DNA of 64,000 bases, from assembly GCA_037043235.1 (NCBI GenBank), contig JAWRVZ010000468.1:176016-240015 (forward strand). Reading direction: 5' to 3'. The notes beneath the pieces are model-generated. The model saw nothing but the letters and a program-made list of their open reading frames with translations, had not been told where the DNA came from and made no database searches. Source of the stretch: Rhodeus uyekii (lineage: Eukaryota; Chordata; Actinopteri; Cypriniformes; Acheilognathidae). Below are positions 1 to 11,639 of this stretch, in pieces. The position numbers and the translations under genes are program-made. Every line of letters starts with the position of its first letter. Within the stretch, counting starts at the first letter, position 1.

Positions 1-440
1 TTTGTTTGGCAGGCTTTATTAGCTGCAACACCAAAAATAAACACAAGCACGAGGGCTTTAACAAAAATAACACAAATGCTTTTCAGCAACTTCTCAGCAG
101 TTCTCCAACAGCAGCCTGTGGTGTTGCCACAATCACCCGCCCTTTCTCCCACTCTGGGCCCAGCTTTTATCCCGTCTCTCGAGTCACTGCAAAATGAATA
201 CACCTGTTAGATCTCGTTAACAGAGGCATGTCCCTTAACCATCAGCCCTCCCAAACTCCGCCTGCAGCAGCCTCTAGACCACGCCCCGCTGGCCACAGAC
301 ACATTGGCTAAAGTCACCCTCCAAATTATCCAGAGAGCACCCTCACATTTATGAAAGGCTGGTGGGTTATCAAAGGAGTGAATATAACTTAGAAATAGTT
401 ATATTTATTTTCATCCATTAAGTGGATGCATAACATTAGA
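1..440. repeat. Unclassified interspersed repeat cluster
   Basis: No coding potential is visible. The part at about 300-432 is closely similar, in the same orientation, to 18967-19099 inside the endogenous retrovirus: both share the words acattggctaaagtcaccct and gcat(a/g)acattagataaacc. It is therefore a dispersed sequence, either a retroviral interior fragment or a small element present in both places. Family unknown. Confidence 0.5.
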
Positions 441-772
441 TAAACCATTCATACAAAAATAATTGATGGAAAAAGCAGCTATGAGGCTGTCTGTGTGACT
501 TAGGGATTAAAGCACAAGTAATATTTTTAAAGATAAATTCAAGGGCAGAACTTTTACTTACTGAGTAATTAGAATGTTTGAAACTCAGTTAATTATATTG
601 ATTACTGGTTTTTGTTCAGACCAGACTATGCATTTTTTAGTCAGCCCCATTGGTTGGATCAGAGTTGTTGGCATCCGGGGTCACCCCTCCAATGAGGTTC
701 CTAGAGCAGTCATCCCGTTGGTGTAAGCCGGGGATGTTTACTTTGTAGTGGTGGCAGCATGGGGGCCCCCGT

Positions 773-1275
773 GTGCCTCGTACCGACCTTTTGAGAAAGG
801 CCCTACGGTTTGTTTGGATGCGCTTGGTCTCCTTTGGAGCCACCTCCCTATGTGTGTTAAGTAAGCACCGGCTGCGTCTTAAGCCTAGGGTCTGCGCCTT
901 TGGTAGCTTTGTACTTTGTTGGAGTGAACTTTGTGGGAATATGCTGCTCTTTGCACATGGACTGAGGCCTACGAGGTCCTACGCACAGTTTGGGGACGTG
1001 TCCGGTCTCCCCTGGGGGGAGAGAGCCACCGGCCCTAGGCGTAGTGCATATGTTAGGGTGCGTTAGGTCCTCCTGGGGGGACCACTTCTAGGGTGTGTTG
1101 ATATCGTTGTTGTTTTACGGGGAGTTCTCGTGCACTTCTATATTTCCATGAAGCTGGTTGTACCTGCCTTTTGAGAAAGGCTCTGCGCTTTGGGTGCACT
1201 TGGTCTCTCTTGGAGACACCTGCCTATGCGTAGTAAGTATACACCAGCCATGGCTTTAGGCTAGGTGCTTTGGTG
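773..1275. repeat. Two diverged direct repeat units
   Basis: A unit of roughly 115 bp at 773-900 recurs at 1158-1270 in the same orientation. Shared landmarks are ccttttgagaaagg, ttggtctc, ttggag.cacct and cctatg.gt. The open frames across it look accidental. Such imperfect direct repeats fit monomers of a transposon 5' region, possibly that of the LINE remnant that follows, but this is inference. Confidence 0.4.
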
Positions 1276-1689
1276 CTTGGTAATTTGGTGGGCCTCTCTT
1301 TATAGTCAAGTACGTCTAACCAGACCAATTCGTAGAGTACCTCAGCCGTGTGCGACGGGCGCAATGTTGAGGGTAGTGTTGGCCCTCTCTGGCTTTGGGA
1401 CTTGGTGGAACGGTAAGCATGGATGACCCCATGCATATTTTTTCCACCTCTCTTTTGAGGACCTGACCTGGACAGCGCACATTCAGACACAGGTGAAAAA
1501 AGCCAGGCAAAGACTGCACCACCTGCGCCAGCTGAGGAAATTCAGGGTTTCACCAGCTATCCTAAAAACTTTCTATTTAGGGGCGATAGAAAGTGTATTG
1601 ACTGCATCGCAGCGTGGTGTGGTAACAGCACCAGTCATGACTGCAAAGCCCTGGAAAGAGTTGTGCACTTGTCCAAGCTTGTAATGGTA

Positions 1690-2138
<449 letters not shown>

Positions 2139-2975
2139 TAGTGCCAGGGGTTCCGTCGACTAGAACACTAAAAACTCTGGAAACAGAACCTGAACCTGAA
2201 CCTGAACCTGACAGAACTGTGACAATTTCAGGGTCAGCTCTCCCGTCTCTGCAGGTCGTCTACACCCAACGCTGCAGAAGCAGAGCTACCAAAATCATCA
2301 AAGACATTAACCATCCTGAAAACCCTCACTTCACCCGGCTGCCATCTCGGAAACGCTTCTGAAGCCTGATGGCCAAAACTAAAAGACTCAGGAAGAGTTT
2401 CTTCCCACAGGCCATCAGACTCCTGAATTCACTAACAACATCACGTGACTTCACTCCAATTCAGGATATTCACATACATCCACATACTGAATATTAAACT
2501 GCACTTTATGGTCTTGTTGGTACTATGTAACACCTGTTATTAACTGTTTGCACATTATACTTCTCTGTACTTTCTGTTAACCACTTATTTATATAGTCTA
2601 CAGATTACTTTACTGAACAGTCTATCTCACTTAAGTTAGTAAGGGGTCAACTAAAAAAGATTTTATCAGTCGACTACTATTCGTTATTTTGGGTGATTAG
2701 TCGACTAACAGTATGTCTATTTTAATAAGCCATTTAGATCATAATAATTGGGCCTTCAATTGCTTGTATATATATTCTTATATATAACACTTAGATATTG
2801 GCTTGGCATTGACATTTATAAAGGTTAAATGTGATAGCAAGGGATATATAAAGTTGCTACTGAATACTCGTTTTCAGCTTGTTGAAATGAAAACAAACTT
2901 TTATAAATAACGTTTTACCTTTTAAATACCATTCTCATTATTTTACAAAGAAAAATGTAATGTTGGTAAACATAC

Positions 2976-4033
2976 CAATGTCTGCAGTGTTTGGAAGAAC
3001 ATTTATGATGTGTGTGTCTCCAGTGATAACAACATTTGTTAATTTCCTGTGAAGAAATCAATCAAAGAAACAATAATGATAACAATAAAATAATTACTTT
3101 TTTAACATATTTTTGAAATTCAGTTTGAATCCCTTTTAACTTACTTTGTGAAAATGTGCTTCTCAAATGGATTTAATGGGTCTTCCAAACCTCCTCTTGA
3201 GTGATGAACCAGTTTGTCACAAGAAAGTTTCTTCGGTCTCTCACACTGCCACACCGTTCCTGTTTTTATATCCTTATACTCACAGCAGCAGTCGCCTTTC
3301 CTCCAACTACCATCTGCACCCCACTTAAGATTACATTGCACTACTTCACTCATCCTGGTTTTATTGGGTCCTGGTCCTTCAAAGTGGCCATTATAGTGGC
3401 TGCGTGGGAATGAGGACTCCCTATATTTTTTCATAATCTGCACAACCTCACTGGAGTGCTCAAGACGTACATGAACTTGTGCCTGACCTTCCCAGGGCAG
3501 AAGAAGAGCAACAGAGTAAGTCCCATTACGGTGATCCACAACCTCCCCGTACACACTCGCCTTCAAGAAGAATGGAGAAGGTTAAAGTGTAATGCAGAAA
3601 ACTAATGTTTGTATCTAATTCAAGCTTACAACAAATCTAAACATAACATTCATTTACTATAAAATAAACACACCTTTAGTTCTGAATTGAAAAGCTTTGC
3701 TTTGAAAAAATCTCCTCCATATCTTTTCATGTTCTTGTTGTGGTCTCTGGCTGTGATGGTAACGGAGATCTTTTCTCCCACTCTGTAACTCTCCTTGAGT
3801 CCCACAATAGAGAATGTTGAGTGGACTGGACAGGTGCTCTGATTCAGATGAGTGATTTCTTGATCTGGACCGGGCCAGTCTAGAGTCTTCTGTAGTCTTT
3901 CCCACTCCTCTTCACTGATTCCCATGTCAAGAGCAGATATTGTGGATGAATAATTACTGCTTAGAGAAACTTGATCAAGTCTGGTAGGCTGAAATGGCCT
4001 TATTTGGATCCCACCATTCAATCCCCATAGAAC
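2976..4033 (-). CDS. NXPE family member 3-like, copy A, exons 3-5
   Basis: Three minus-strand exons of a neurexophilin/PC-esterase (NXPE) gene. Exon 3 is 4033-3674 (acceptor ctctttcag, donor gtgtgt), exon 4 is 3560-3145 (acceptor cttgaag, donor gtaagt) and exon 5 is 3046-2976 (acceptor cttcacag, donor gtatgt). Lengths of 360, 416 and 71 nt give matching phases (0, 2, 1). The product starts VLWGLNGG and contains MGISEEEWERL, the family segment YRVGEKISVTITARD, VDHRNGTYSVALLLPWEGQA and a Cys-rich stretch with GDCCCEY. It is the extracellular/luminal neurexophilin-like half. The PC-esterase exons of this copy are absent left of 2976, which is filled with repeats, so they lie outside the window or are gone. 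Exon 4 is about 91% identical in protein to copy B. Vertebrate NXPE proteins are secreted or Golgi-luminal glycoproteins of poorly known function. Confidence 0.88.
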
Positions 4034-5861
4034 CTGAAAGAGGACCAGTATATAAATCACACCAAATTTCACTTTTTATAAAAGTGGATAAAGATACTCT
4101 GTGCATACTGGAATACTAGAAAATAAATGTGGATCTGTAGGTGGTTGGTGAAATCATACACAAACTGTGAATGATATAGGTCTGACTGTGTAGTTCAAAC
4201 CGGAGGCCAAGGTCATGCACTCAGAAGCATTGAGTTCAGAGTTGCCTTTACACATAAGGCTGGGCATTATGGCAATCGTTATCAATATTTTTCAGTGTTA
4301 ATTTACTATTAATTGGGAAGTCGATCAATAGCATTAATATAATTAATGTGATTTGATGTAAAACTTACTGCTTAACATGCAATCAATAACTAATGTGATT
4401 AGTACTGTCATGTTCAAAACATTGTCTCTACAAACTCTTATTCACGCAATGGGTGTTAATACAAATGGCCACAAAATTCAAGGTATAATTGCAAAAAAGT
4501 ACTTTTATGAATCCTTATTCCTTTTCAAGGGAACTTGTGTTGTGTCAAAGCGCTGTGGGACCACATCGTGAAGAACTTGTGAAATCAGTCCAATGTTATA
4601 GGCGGGTGACATCATCAACCTGGAAACTATAAAGTTCCTCGGCACTTCCTCCTCATGCTGTTTTACAAGTTCATAGTTGTAAATCATTAGAGAAAAAGAG
4701 TATGCATATTTGGTGTACTGTCTGACAGAGGAGTGGAAGCTCAGAATGTGGCCAGAATCCAGAGTACTCCCCAAAAAAAGCTTATGAATTTAGGACATCA
4801 GCTGGAGATTGATTAATGAACCCCCAAATATCTATGTCGAAGTTAGAAATAGTGTTTGCGCCAGTCAGTCTTAACAGGTTTAAAGCCATTCTAGCACCCC
4901 CCGGGGCTCATGCCATACAAATCAGATGTAAAGTAAAGGAAGAACATTTTTGGTTAGAGAGAAGAATGGCCTTCTCTAGGATTAACTTTGTCTCTAAGTA
5001 ACTGGATTAACTCTTGTCATCCATCTAAGCGTTCTATTTTTCATTTTGCGCCGTGAAAGTTTTGTGCAGTTTGTATTTATGGGTTACGTCAAAGTGATTG
5101 TTTTGTGTAGTCCTTTTCTATTTAGAAAGGAATTATTGTACATCCATCATCCTTCATGAAAGTCTCTGTTATTCCCATGACTTTAATGTCTCATGCCAAA
5201 ACCATCAGTGCTACTCTGAATTGTGAGAGATATGGAACCCAGTGTATGATGGGAGCTGCCATGTGACATTATCAACTGGAAAATTGATTTGACCAGTAGT
5301 TCATAAACTTCTAACCACTAAATAGTCCTATCCTGGTGTTAGGATTTGCCGACGAGACAAATAACTGGTTTCCATATAATATAGTGTGTCAAGGGAAATT
5401 ACATTCAATGGACATTGCATCATACAAGTGGCCCAATACTGCATGACACAACACAATTTAAAAGGCAAACGTAAGTTCACAACACAATGGAAACAAGTTG
5501 CAACACAACGGATTGAAGCCACAGCACAAAGGAAACACGACAGAAACACAAAATCAAGCCATATCACAAAGGAAACGATCCACAACACAGCCAGCATTTC
5601 CATTGTGTTGTGACTTTTTTTTTCTTCATTGTGTTGTGCATTATCAGGTCACTTTAGTTTGTCAACACATCAACGAACTCAAGCATGATTTCAAAACAAC
5701 ACATTCCAGCGCCAGATCACATTATATTTAACGCAAACCAACCAAACACTAATCAACGGGATATATTTATTTTTGTTAGGTATATCCATGTCTGATAGGT
5801 TTAAAAAAACAAAACACCCATATATTATAACAATGAGCAGGACTGAGTCAGCAATTCTTTT

Positions 5862-5961
5862 ACAGGGATGGTTGGTGGAAATTCAACGTTCTTTGCATGT
5901 GAACTGTGACCGCTCACAGTTCACATGCAAAGAACGTTGAATTTCCACCAACCATCCCTGT
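5862..5961. repeat. Perfect inverted repeat, 48-bp arms, 4-nt loop
   Basis: Arms 5862-5909 and 5914-5961 are exact reverse complements, with ccgc as the loop; pairing stops at 5861/5962. The arm runs from acagggatggttgg to gaactgtga. It could extrude as a cruciform. No transposon termini or coding content were recognised. Confidence 0.97.
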
Positions 5962-6102
5962 CCCACCCACTGTTAAGAACAAAGTTACTCCACGGACCAT
6001 TATACAACAAAATTCATGCTGTGAAACAATAACGGTGATTGATGACATATTTTTGAGGTCATTCAACTTAGTTGCCGGTACAGATAATAGACTCTCAGTA
6101 AT

Positions 6103-6120
6103 TTTTTTTTTTTTTTTTTT
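6103..6120. repeat. Poly-T run
   Basis: About 18 consecutive T, in the intron of NXPE copy A. A poly-A run of about 23 follows at 6441-6463. They may be tails of small retroposed sequences or simple slippage. Confidence 0.85.
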
Positions 6121-6634
6121 GATTATGAGGAAATACAGAGAAATAAAGAGATGTTTAAATAACTTACACCTTAATTAAATAATGTATTAAAGTATTGAAT
6201 TGCAATTCGAGTTGGGAAAGAGAAATGTATATGCAGTCTATTCATTCCTAAGTGGGTTTTTTCCCAGACACATTTGAAACACTACATTTAGACTCTAAAT
6301 TCAAAACTCCACCACAATGAGATCAGACAACTTACAAACATAAAAATCCAATGATTCCTGCTAAAACTTCAATCTAAAAATGTATTGTTCCTTAACGGGA
6401 AATTTGTTTTCACATACTGTCATACAGTACACGCTTCTGGCAAAAAAAAAAAAAAAAAAAAAAAACTTTAAAAAAACCAGGACAGTAGCGTGAGCTGGCA
6501 TGACAGACGTGTCGTCGCAGCAGAGCATCTCAACTCAGATTTATGTGTCGAATTGGCATTTTCAGTTCAATTTAACTAAATAGACAAGCCTAAAATATAT
6601 TTTTTGGAATGTATATATTTTCTTATGAACTTAC

Positions 6635-6804
6635 CAGACAGATTGTTGTCCAAAGAAAACATGCAAGAAGTAATATTACACAATCTCTTAACCTGCAGAC
6701 TGAAGATACACAGAAATAATCAATTTCCAAATACCATTATAAGACGAATGTAGTCATAAATAATTACCTGGTGTATATGATGTTTTTGTGGTTGGTCTGA
6801 CCAT
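6635..6804 (-). CDS. NXPE family member 3-like, copy A, exons 1-2
   Basis: Exon 1 coding part is 6804-6768: an ATG followed by VRPTTKTSYTP, 37 nt, donor gtaatt. Exon 2 is 6699-6635 (65 nt, donor gtaagt) and encodes VCRLRDCVILLLACFLW, a single hydrophobic segment suited to a signal anchor of a type II or secreted protein. The acceptor chosen is ttcag/tctgcag; the alternative 7 nt later brings a stop at once. Exon 2 ends in phase 0 and joins exon 3 at 4033. The same two mini-exons occur in copy B at 37495-37302, which strongly supports them. Confidence 0.75.
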
Positions 6805-7190
6805 GGCTAAGTCTGTTACTATCCTAGAATAATTTTACATCTGCTTGTGAGGGAAGTACATTAACATTACTTTATATCAATAAATTCTTGTTAAACTGGC
6901 CACACTGCACTGAAAATGAGGCGGTGCCACAATGTGACACTTGGGCAGATTGATTGATTTGATTATAATAACTTTTTTTTTTCAAAGAATGAAGTTATTC
7001 TTGCTATAGTAACATCAAAAAGCTAAAAGCTTTTTGTCCCTGTTTATAAACAAATAAAGATAAATAATAGTAAGTCCCCCAAAATTATAAACAATGCGTC
7101 TCTGTGGCACTTTCACAACATTATTTTCTCCTTTTATTTTCAAGAAAATATACAACAAAGGACACGGATAAAATATTACACAAGATCAAG
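6805..7190. other. Upstream region of NXPE copy A
   Basis: The first 170 bp (to about 6975) match the region upstream of copy B (37496-37645): both contain cattaacatta, ttcttgttaaact, gaggcggtgccacaa and gtgaca. This shared block lies directly upstream of both start codons and probably holds 5'UTR and proximal promoter. No clear TATA box or CpG island was seen. Confidence 0.4.
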
Positions 7191-7194
7191 TACA

Positions 7195-7345
7195 CTAATC
7201 AAACACAGACACTTGAACTGTACCATTCCTGAAGTAGAGGACATATCTGGCATCTCCCAGGTGTTTTCTCTTTCATTTTACCATGCACTGATGGCGTGAT
7301 GGAGCTTATTTGACCATGTTCATGTAGAACATAAGTCCAATGTAG
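7195..7345 (-). pseudogene. Degraded coding scrap, possibly piggyBac-like transposase
   Basis: In one minus frame this reads INYIGLMFYMNMVK, a stop, APSRHQCMVK, a stop, then ARYVLYFRNGTVQVSVFD and a final stop at 7195. An AATAAA-type signal follows at 7138-7133. The first part faintly resembles the YxG-LxF-Y-M-vKlPs region of piggyBac-like (DDE_Tnp_1_7) transposases. It does not look like the missing NXPE C-terminal exon, which should end in a leucine/phenylalanine-rich LSF-C tail. Assignment is weak. Confidence 0.25.
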
Positions 7346-7349
7346 TTGA

Positions 7350-8540
7350 TGGGGGTGTTACGGTACACTCAGATGATTCAATACATTTGATACTGGTTTC
7401 AGGATTCATATCACAATATTTTGAACAAAATTAAAATATTTATTTGTATGGATTGATTTCCAAAACATTAAAACTTTCCAAAACTCAATAACGTTTTTTG
7501 TTGTATACACCACTTTATAAAGAATTTACAATATTTTAAGATTTAATTGAACCTCCTATAAGTAAATGTCATTGATCAATAAAATCACACATTTTGAACA
7601 CCAGGTAGAAAATATCAACAATTAATCAATACTTACAGGCTGGTCCAAATAAACTGGGCTCTGACACTTCTTTCTTTCTAACAGGCTGGAATTATGCAAA
7701 TATGTTAGCTAGGGATATTTAATTGTAACTGTTTGGGATTCAAATTTCTTGCGACTTGTTTAAGCAGTTCAGAGACAGTTCTTTCTTTTGGAGGACAATG
7801 ACTTTATTTATAGTGCACTTTTGACTTTATAACTTTTCAGACCGTTTGCATTCACAGGTTGTTCAATATTACACACTGGAATATTTGGAATATTAATAAA
7901 TGGAATATTTGAGGAAAAAAAACATAATCAGGGCACTTTAAAGTTCACTTTTAGCATTAAATTGAATTTTAGCTTTTTGTATTTTATATTATGTAGGTTT
8001 CCGCCTAAATCACTATATTACTGTCTTACTGAAATAATTAACACTAATCAGCTGTGGGCCAATATTACGTAAAATTGTGTCATTCTGAAGGTGTCCAGTG
8101 ATGTGTGACAATGGCATATTTTGATAGACCAATATCCCCAGTCAAAAAATGCTCCCAGCGCAAACCCACTTCACTTTACACCACTACTCATTACATATGC
8201 AGAGCAATAATGTCATCAAGATTTTTATATGAATTAGTTTGACAACCTCTTCATGAACTTTTTGAAGCGTCAAAGTGGTAGTTGCAAAGCTGTCAATTCA
8301 GGAACAGAAATCTCTCAGATTTCATCAAAAGGATCACATTTGTGTTAATTTGTGTTTTGAAGATGAACAAAAGTCCTACAGGTTTGGAATGACATGAGGA
8401 TGAGTATTTAATGAAAATTTTAATTTATGTGTGAACTAACCCTTTAACCTTACAGTTGGGGGATCTGGTGCCTCTCTTATGCTGTGGGAGCATTAAGCTG
8501 GGATGGCTTGGGTAGGCGATTTGAGGGGTAATGACATCAC
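7350..8540. other. Gene-free repeat-rich stretch
   Basis: No coding sequence. The part at about 8220-8450 contains a word family (aaatctctcagatttcat, gaacaaaagtcctacaggtttggaatgacat, gtgaactaaccctttaa) common to small hAT-like elements in cyprinid genomes. Related words recur at 13680-14230. Confidence 0.5.
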
Positions 8541-8543
8541 CTT

Positions 8544-9119
8544 TTAACAATCACCTTCTACACAATGTGGCTCAATCAGTCCCCGTCCAATGCGATAACC
8601 CAGGTAACGTGCCTCCGAAAATGTTTGAGGGTTAGCCGTTAGACCAGCCCGATGTAACGCAGACAGCACCTCCCTCAGTCGACGTAAATGTTCTTCCCAG
8701 CTTTCAGAGTGGACCACCACATCGTCCAGGTAGGCAGCCGCATAGGACTGGTGAGGTCGGAGCACTCTGTCCATTAGCCTTTGGAAGGTTGCTGGTGCCC
8801 CATGCAGACCAAAAGGTAGGACGCGGTAATGCCAGTAACCTGATGGCGTACTGAAGGCTGTTTTCTCTTTTGCTGAAAGGGAGAGCGGTACTTGCCAGTA
8901 ACCCTTTGTTGAGTCTAACGTGGAGATGTACCGGGCTCTCCCAAGACGTTCAATTAGTTCGTCCACCCGAGGCATGGGGTAGCTGTCAAACTCAGAGACT
9001 TCATTTAGTTTACGGAAGTCATTACAGAAGCGGAAGTTGCCATCTGGTTTGGGGACTAGCACAATCGGGCTGGAGGAAGAAAAATGTGTTTGGTAGTGAC
9101 ATTCCTTGAAGTTACACAC
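8544..9119 (-). pseudogene. Ty3/gypsy reverse transcriptase fragment
   Basis: An open minus-strand segment of about 190 codons covers the core of an LTR-retrotransposon RT: SSSPIVLVPKPDGNFRFCNDFRKLN, STLDSTKGYWQVPL, TAFSTPSGYWHYRVLPFGL, the catalytic AAYLDDVVVHS and LTANPQTF...ARYLGYRIGRG. YxDD with VLVPKPDG and LPFGL is the Ty3/gypsy signature. It begins and ends abruptly, with no protease, RNase H, integrase or flanking LTR recognised, so it is a fragment. Which gypsy lineage is unclear. Confidence 0.88.
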
Positions 9120-9423
9120 AGATTTTCAGACTTTAGAACACATTTACCTCAAAATGACTGGCTCAATCTACTCACCATATAGCATATGAGAGAGAGGGAC
9201 ACAGGAATATTTCCTGATCAAAAATGTAGGGGTGTGGTTCAAATCAAGAGGTGTGGGTGTGAGTTTTGGTAGTGACATGAAAATACGGGACATGTATTGT
9301 TTACATAAAGATTCATGATTTAAAACTAAAATAATAAAAAAAAAAAATTGTAACTTCATTTTTTAAAACAAAACAAAAAGATGTGTTTAAAAACAAAGAA
9401 TGGAAAAAATGCTTTTTTTTTTA
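9120..9423. other. Short gene-free spacer
   Basis: AT-rich sequence with no recognised feature between the gypsy RT fragment and the LTR-like piece. Confidence 0.4.
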
Positions 9424-9512
9424 ACCTTTTCTTGCAAGAAAACAAACCTTTTTAAATTACAATTGGGATATTTGTCGGTTATTCAGAATTGATAAAAGTT
9501 TTTGCCACCACA
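9424..9512 (+). repeat. Diverged LTR 3'-end fragment
   Basis: About 90 bp resemble the last part (R-U5) of the ERV LTR at 14845-14932 and 22757-22844: aaacctttttaaatt, acaattgggata, attcagaa, and the same terminus tttttgccaccaca. Similarity starts abruptly, so this is a remnant of a related older retrovirus, not part of the nearby gypsy fragment. Confidence 0.65.
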
Positions 9513-9762
9513 CAAAACAACTGGTATTCATTTTCTTTATCAACACAGTTCTGTTCAGCAGTTTTAGTCAACGTTTCATATCACTTTCATTATTAGGTAG
9601 ACTTGGTACTATTTTAAAGTTCTTACCTGAAATGATTGAGACAATGCCTGAGATGCAGATCCTAGTTTGTGACGCCAAATTGTTGACTTGAAAAACAAGC
9701 TTTTGTCCCTGTTACTGTTTAAATCACAGGACCGGACACCAGTAATTTTTCCAAGAGATCTC

Positions 9763-9767
<5 letters not shown>

Positions 9768-9834
<67 letters not shown>
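9768..9834. repeat. (AT)n microsatellite
   Basis: About 33 AT units. The poly Ile-Tyr open frame across it is a repeat artefact. Confidence 0.95.
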
Positions 9835-9837
<3 letters not shown>

Positions 9838-10405
9838 AAGACATAGAAGAGGAAGACTGGAGCGGTGGTCTTCAATCCAGGTTCCTTCCTCTGGCTCTCT
9901 TCTGAACCAGAAGTTGGTTTTATTCATTACTAGAGGAACATGTGTTCCTGTTAAAAGCTGAATGAATGCATATCCTATGGAAGTCTAACATGAACATTTC
10001 CTCTGGGCCTCCATAGCCATTCTGAAAACCTAAACTGCATATTCATATGCTTGTATCACACTAACACTTTTGTTCATGCAAACTAAAATCTATCTTATAC
10101 ACTAGAAACATAATACAACAAATTCTGAACAAAACAATACAGATACATAATAAAACTTATTATGAAGACTAATAAAGAAAAACAGTTCTCCACTGTATTA
10201 TTATTATTTTATTTATTTATTTATTTTTATTTATTTTTTGGGGTTGAGGGGGGCGGTCACAATTTAAGTAATTATTTATTGTAGGACAGACAAAAGAGTG
10301 ACCAATTTATTTAAAGATTAATATATTCTCTTAATTTATGTTTATGAATTTGTGCTCCTTTTATAAAATGTACTTCACATTGCACATTATATATGTTTTC
10401 TATAG
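9835..10405. other. Gene-free stretch
   Basis: AT-rich DNA with a (TTTA)n patch near 10200-10240. No coding or transposon signature is evident up to the truncated end of the Tc1 copy. Confidence 0.4.
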
Positions 10406-11566
10406 TAACACCATTCACACCATTACACCACCACCACCACCAGCCTGCACAGTGGTGACAAAGAAATGATGGATCCATGTTCTCATTCTGTTTATGCCAA
10501 ATTCTGACTCTACCATCTGAAAGTCTCAAAAGAAATCGAGACTTCAGCTGTCCAATTTTGGTGAACTTGTGCAAATTGTAGCCTCTTTTCATTTGTAGTG
10601 GAGATGAGTTGTACCCAGTAGGGTCTTCTGCTGTTGTAGCCCATCCGCCTTAAGGTTGTGAGTGTTTTGGCTTCACAAATGCTTTGCTGCATACCTCGGT
10701 TGTAACGAGTAGTTTTTTCAGTCGGTCACAAACGCCAACGAGGTTCCCACCAGCGACCACCGGAGGTCGCACTCTCCAGAGTTCTAACTCACTTGGACTA
10801 TAATTCCCATACACCCACTGTCCTGGACTGATCACCCCACAGCTGTTACTCATTCCCACAGACTATTTAACCCTGGCCATCCAACAGATCAACGCAACGT
10901 CTTGTTTGCCCTGGCCACAATTCTGAGCACAATGCCTGTTCTCTGGATTCTGATCGTTTGCTGCATACCCTGACCTTCTGCCTGTTTCTGACCATTCTCT
11001 CTGCCCTGCCCTGGGCATTGCTGTTTGCCTGGTGTTTTGACCTCAGCCTGTTTGTACAACTGACTCTTTTTATTTATAATAAACTGCAAATGGATCTTTA
11101 CCTGCCTGAGTCCTCGTTACACAATCAAAGTTGCTCTTATATCCGCTTGAATCAGTCGGCCCATTCTCCTCTAACCTCTAGCATCAACAAGGCATTTTCG
11201 TCCACAGGACTGCCGCATACTGGATGTTTTTCCCTTTTCACACCATTCTTTGTAAACCCTAGAAATGGCTGTGCGTGAAAATCCCAGTAACTGAGCAGAT
11301 TGTGAAACACTCAGACCGGCACGTCTGGCACCAACAACCATGCCACGCTCAAAATTGCTTAAATCGCCTTTCTTTACCATTCTGACATTTAATTTGGAGT
11401 TCAGGAGATTGTCATGACGAGGACCACACCACTAAATGCATTGAAGCAACTGCCATGTGATTGGTTGATTAGATAATTGCATTAATGAGAGATTGAACAG
11501 GTGTTCAATAACTTTAATGCTTTAAGCATTAAAAGTTCCTAATAATCCTTCAGGAGAGTGTATATG
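10406..11566 (-). mobile_element. Tc1/mariner transposon remnant, split by a nested element
   Basis: Minus-strand Tc1-like transposase pieces. At 11380-11130 the N-terminal helix-turn-helix reads MVKKGDLSNFERGMVVGARR, then GLSVSQSAQLLGFSRTAISR and a later in-frame stop after VDARG. After a nested insertion (10701-11121) it resumes at 10700-10411 with LRRMGYNSRRP, LQFAQVHQNW and SDGRVRIWHKQNENMDPSF, ending at the conserved glycine-rich QAGGGG region, now a CCA/TGG repeat. The catalytic C-terminal half is missing. The 5' noncoding part and outer end extend to about 11566 (gagtgtatatg). The copy is inactive. Confidence 0.85.
10701..11121. mobile_element. Small non-autonomous TIR element nested in Tc1
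   Basis: A 421-bp block starts tgtaacgag and ends with its exact reverse complement ctcgttaca, and it separates the two halves of the Tc1 transposase. It has no transposase. The ends and size suit a MITE-like DNA element. A clear target-site duplication was not found. Its interior (cattcccacagactattt and relatives) resembles 41080-41170. Confidence 0.6.
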
Positions 11567-11639
11567 TATTGTTTTATCAATTTCCAAGGCTTGTTTGTTG
11601 TTCCATGGATGACTCAGCTAAACAAGCCAATAAGAGACT

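Larger units (their letters stand above)
4034..6634. other. Intron 2 of NXPE copy A; no gene seen
   Basis: AT-rich intronic DNA with scattered small repeats: a possible hAT-like end near 4250, a region of acaacaca-type degenerate repeats at 5440-5640, the perfect palindrome at 5862-5961, and homopolymers. The stretch near 6180-6330 resembles 36450-36580 in copy B, so the two introns derive from one duplicated ancestor. All open frames here look accidental. Confidence 0.6.

Noticed and set aside
9609..9875. Ile-Tyr repeat open frame
   Set aside because: It is a translated (AT)n microsatellite.
10311..10592. Possible last NXPE exon
   Set aside because: The sequence SDGRVRIWHKQNENMDPSF identifies Tc1 transposase, not NXPE.
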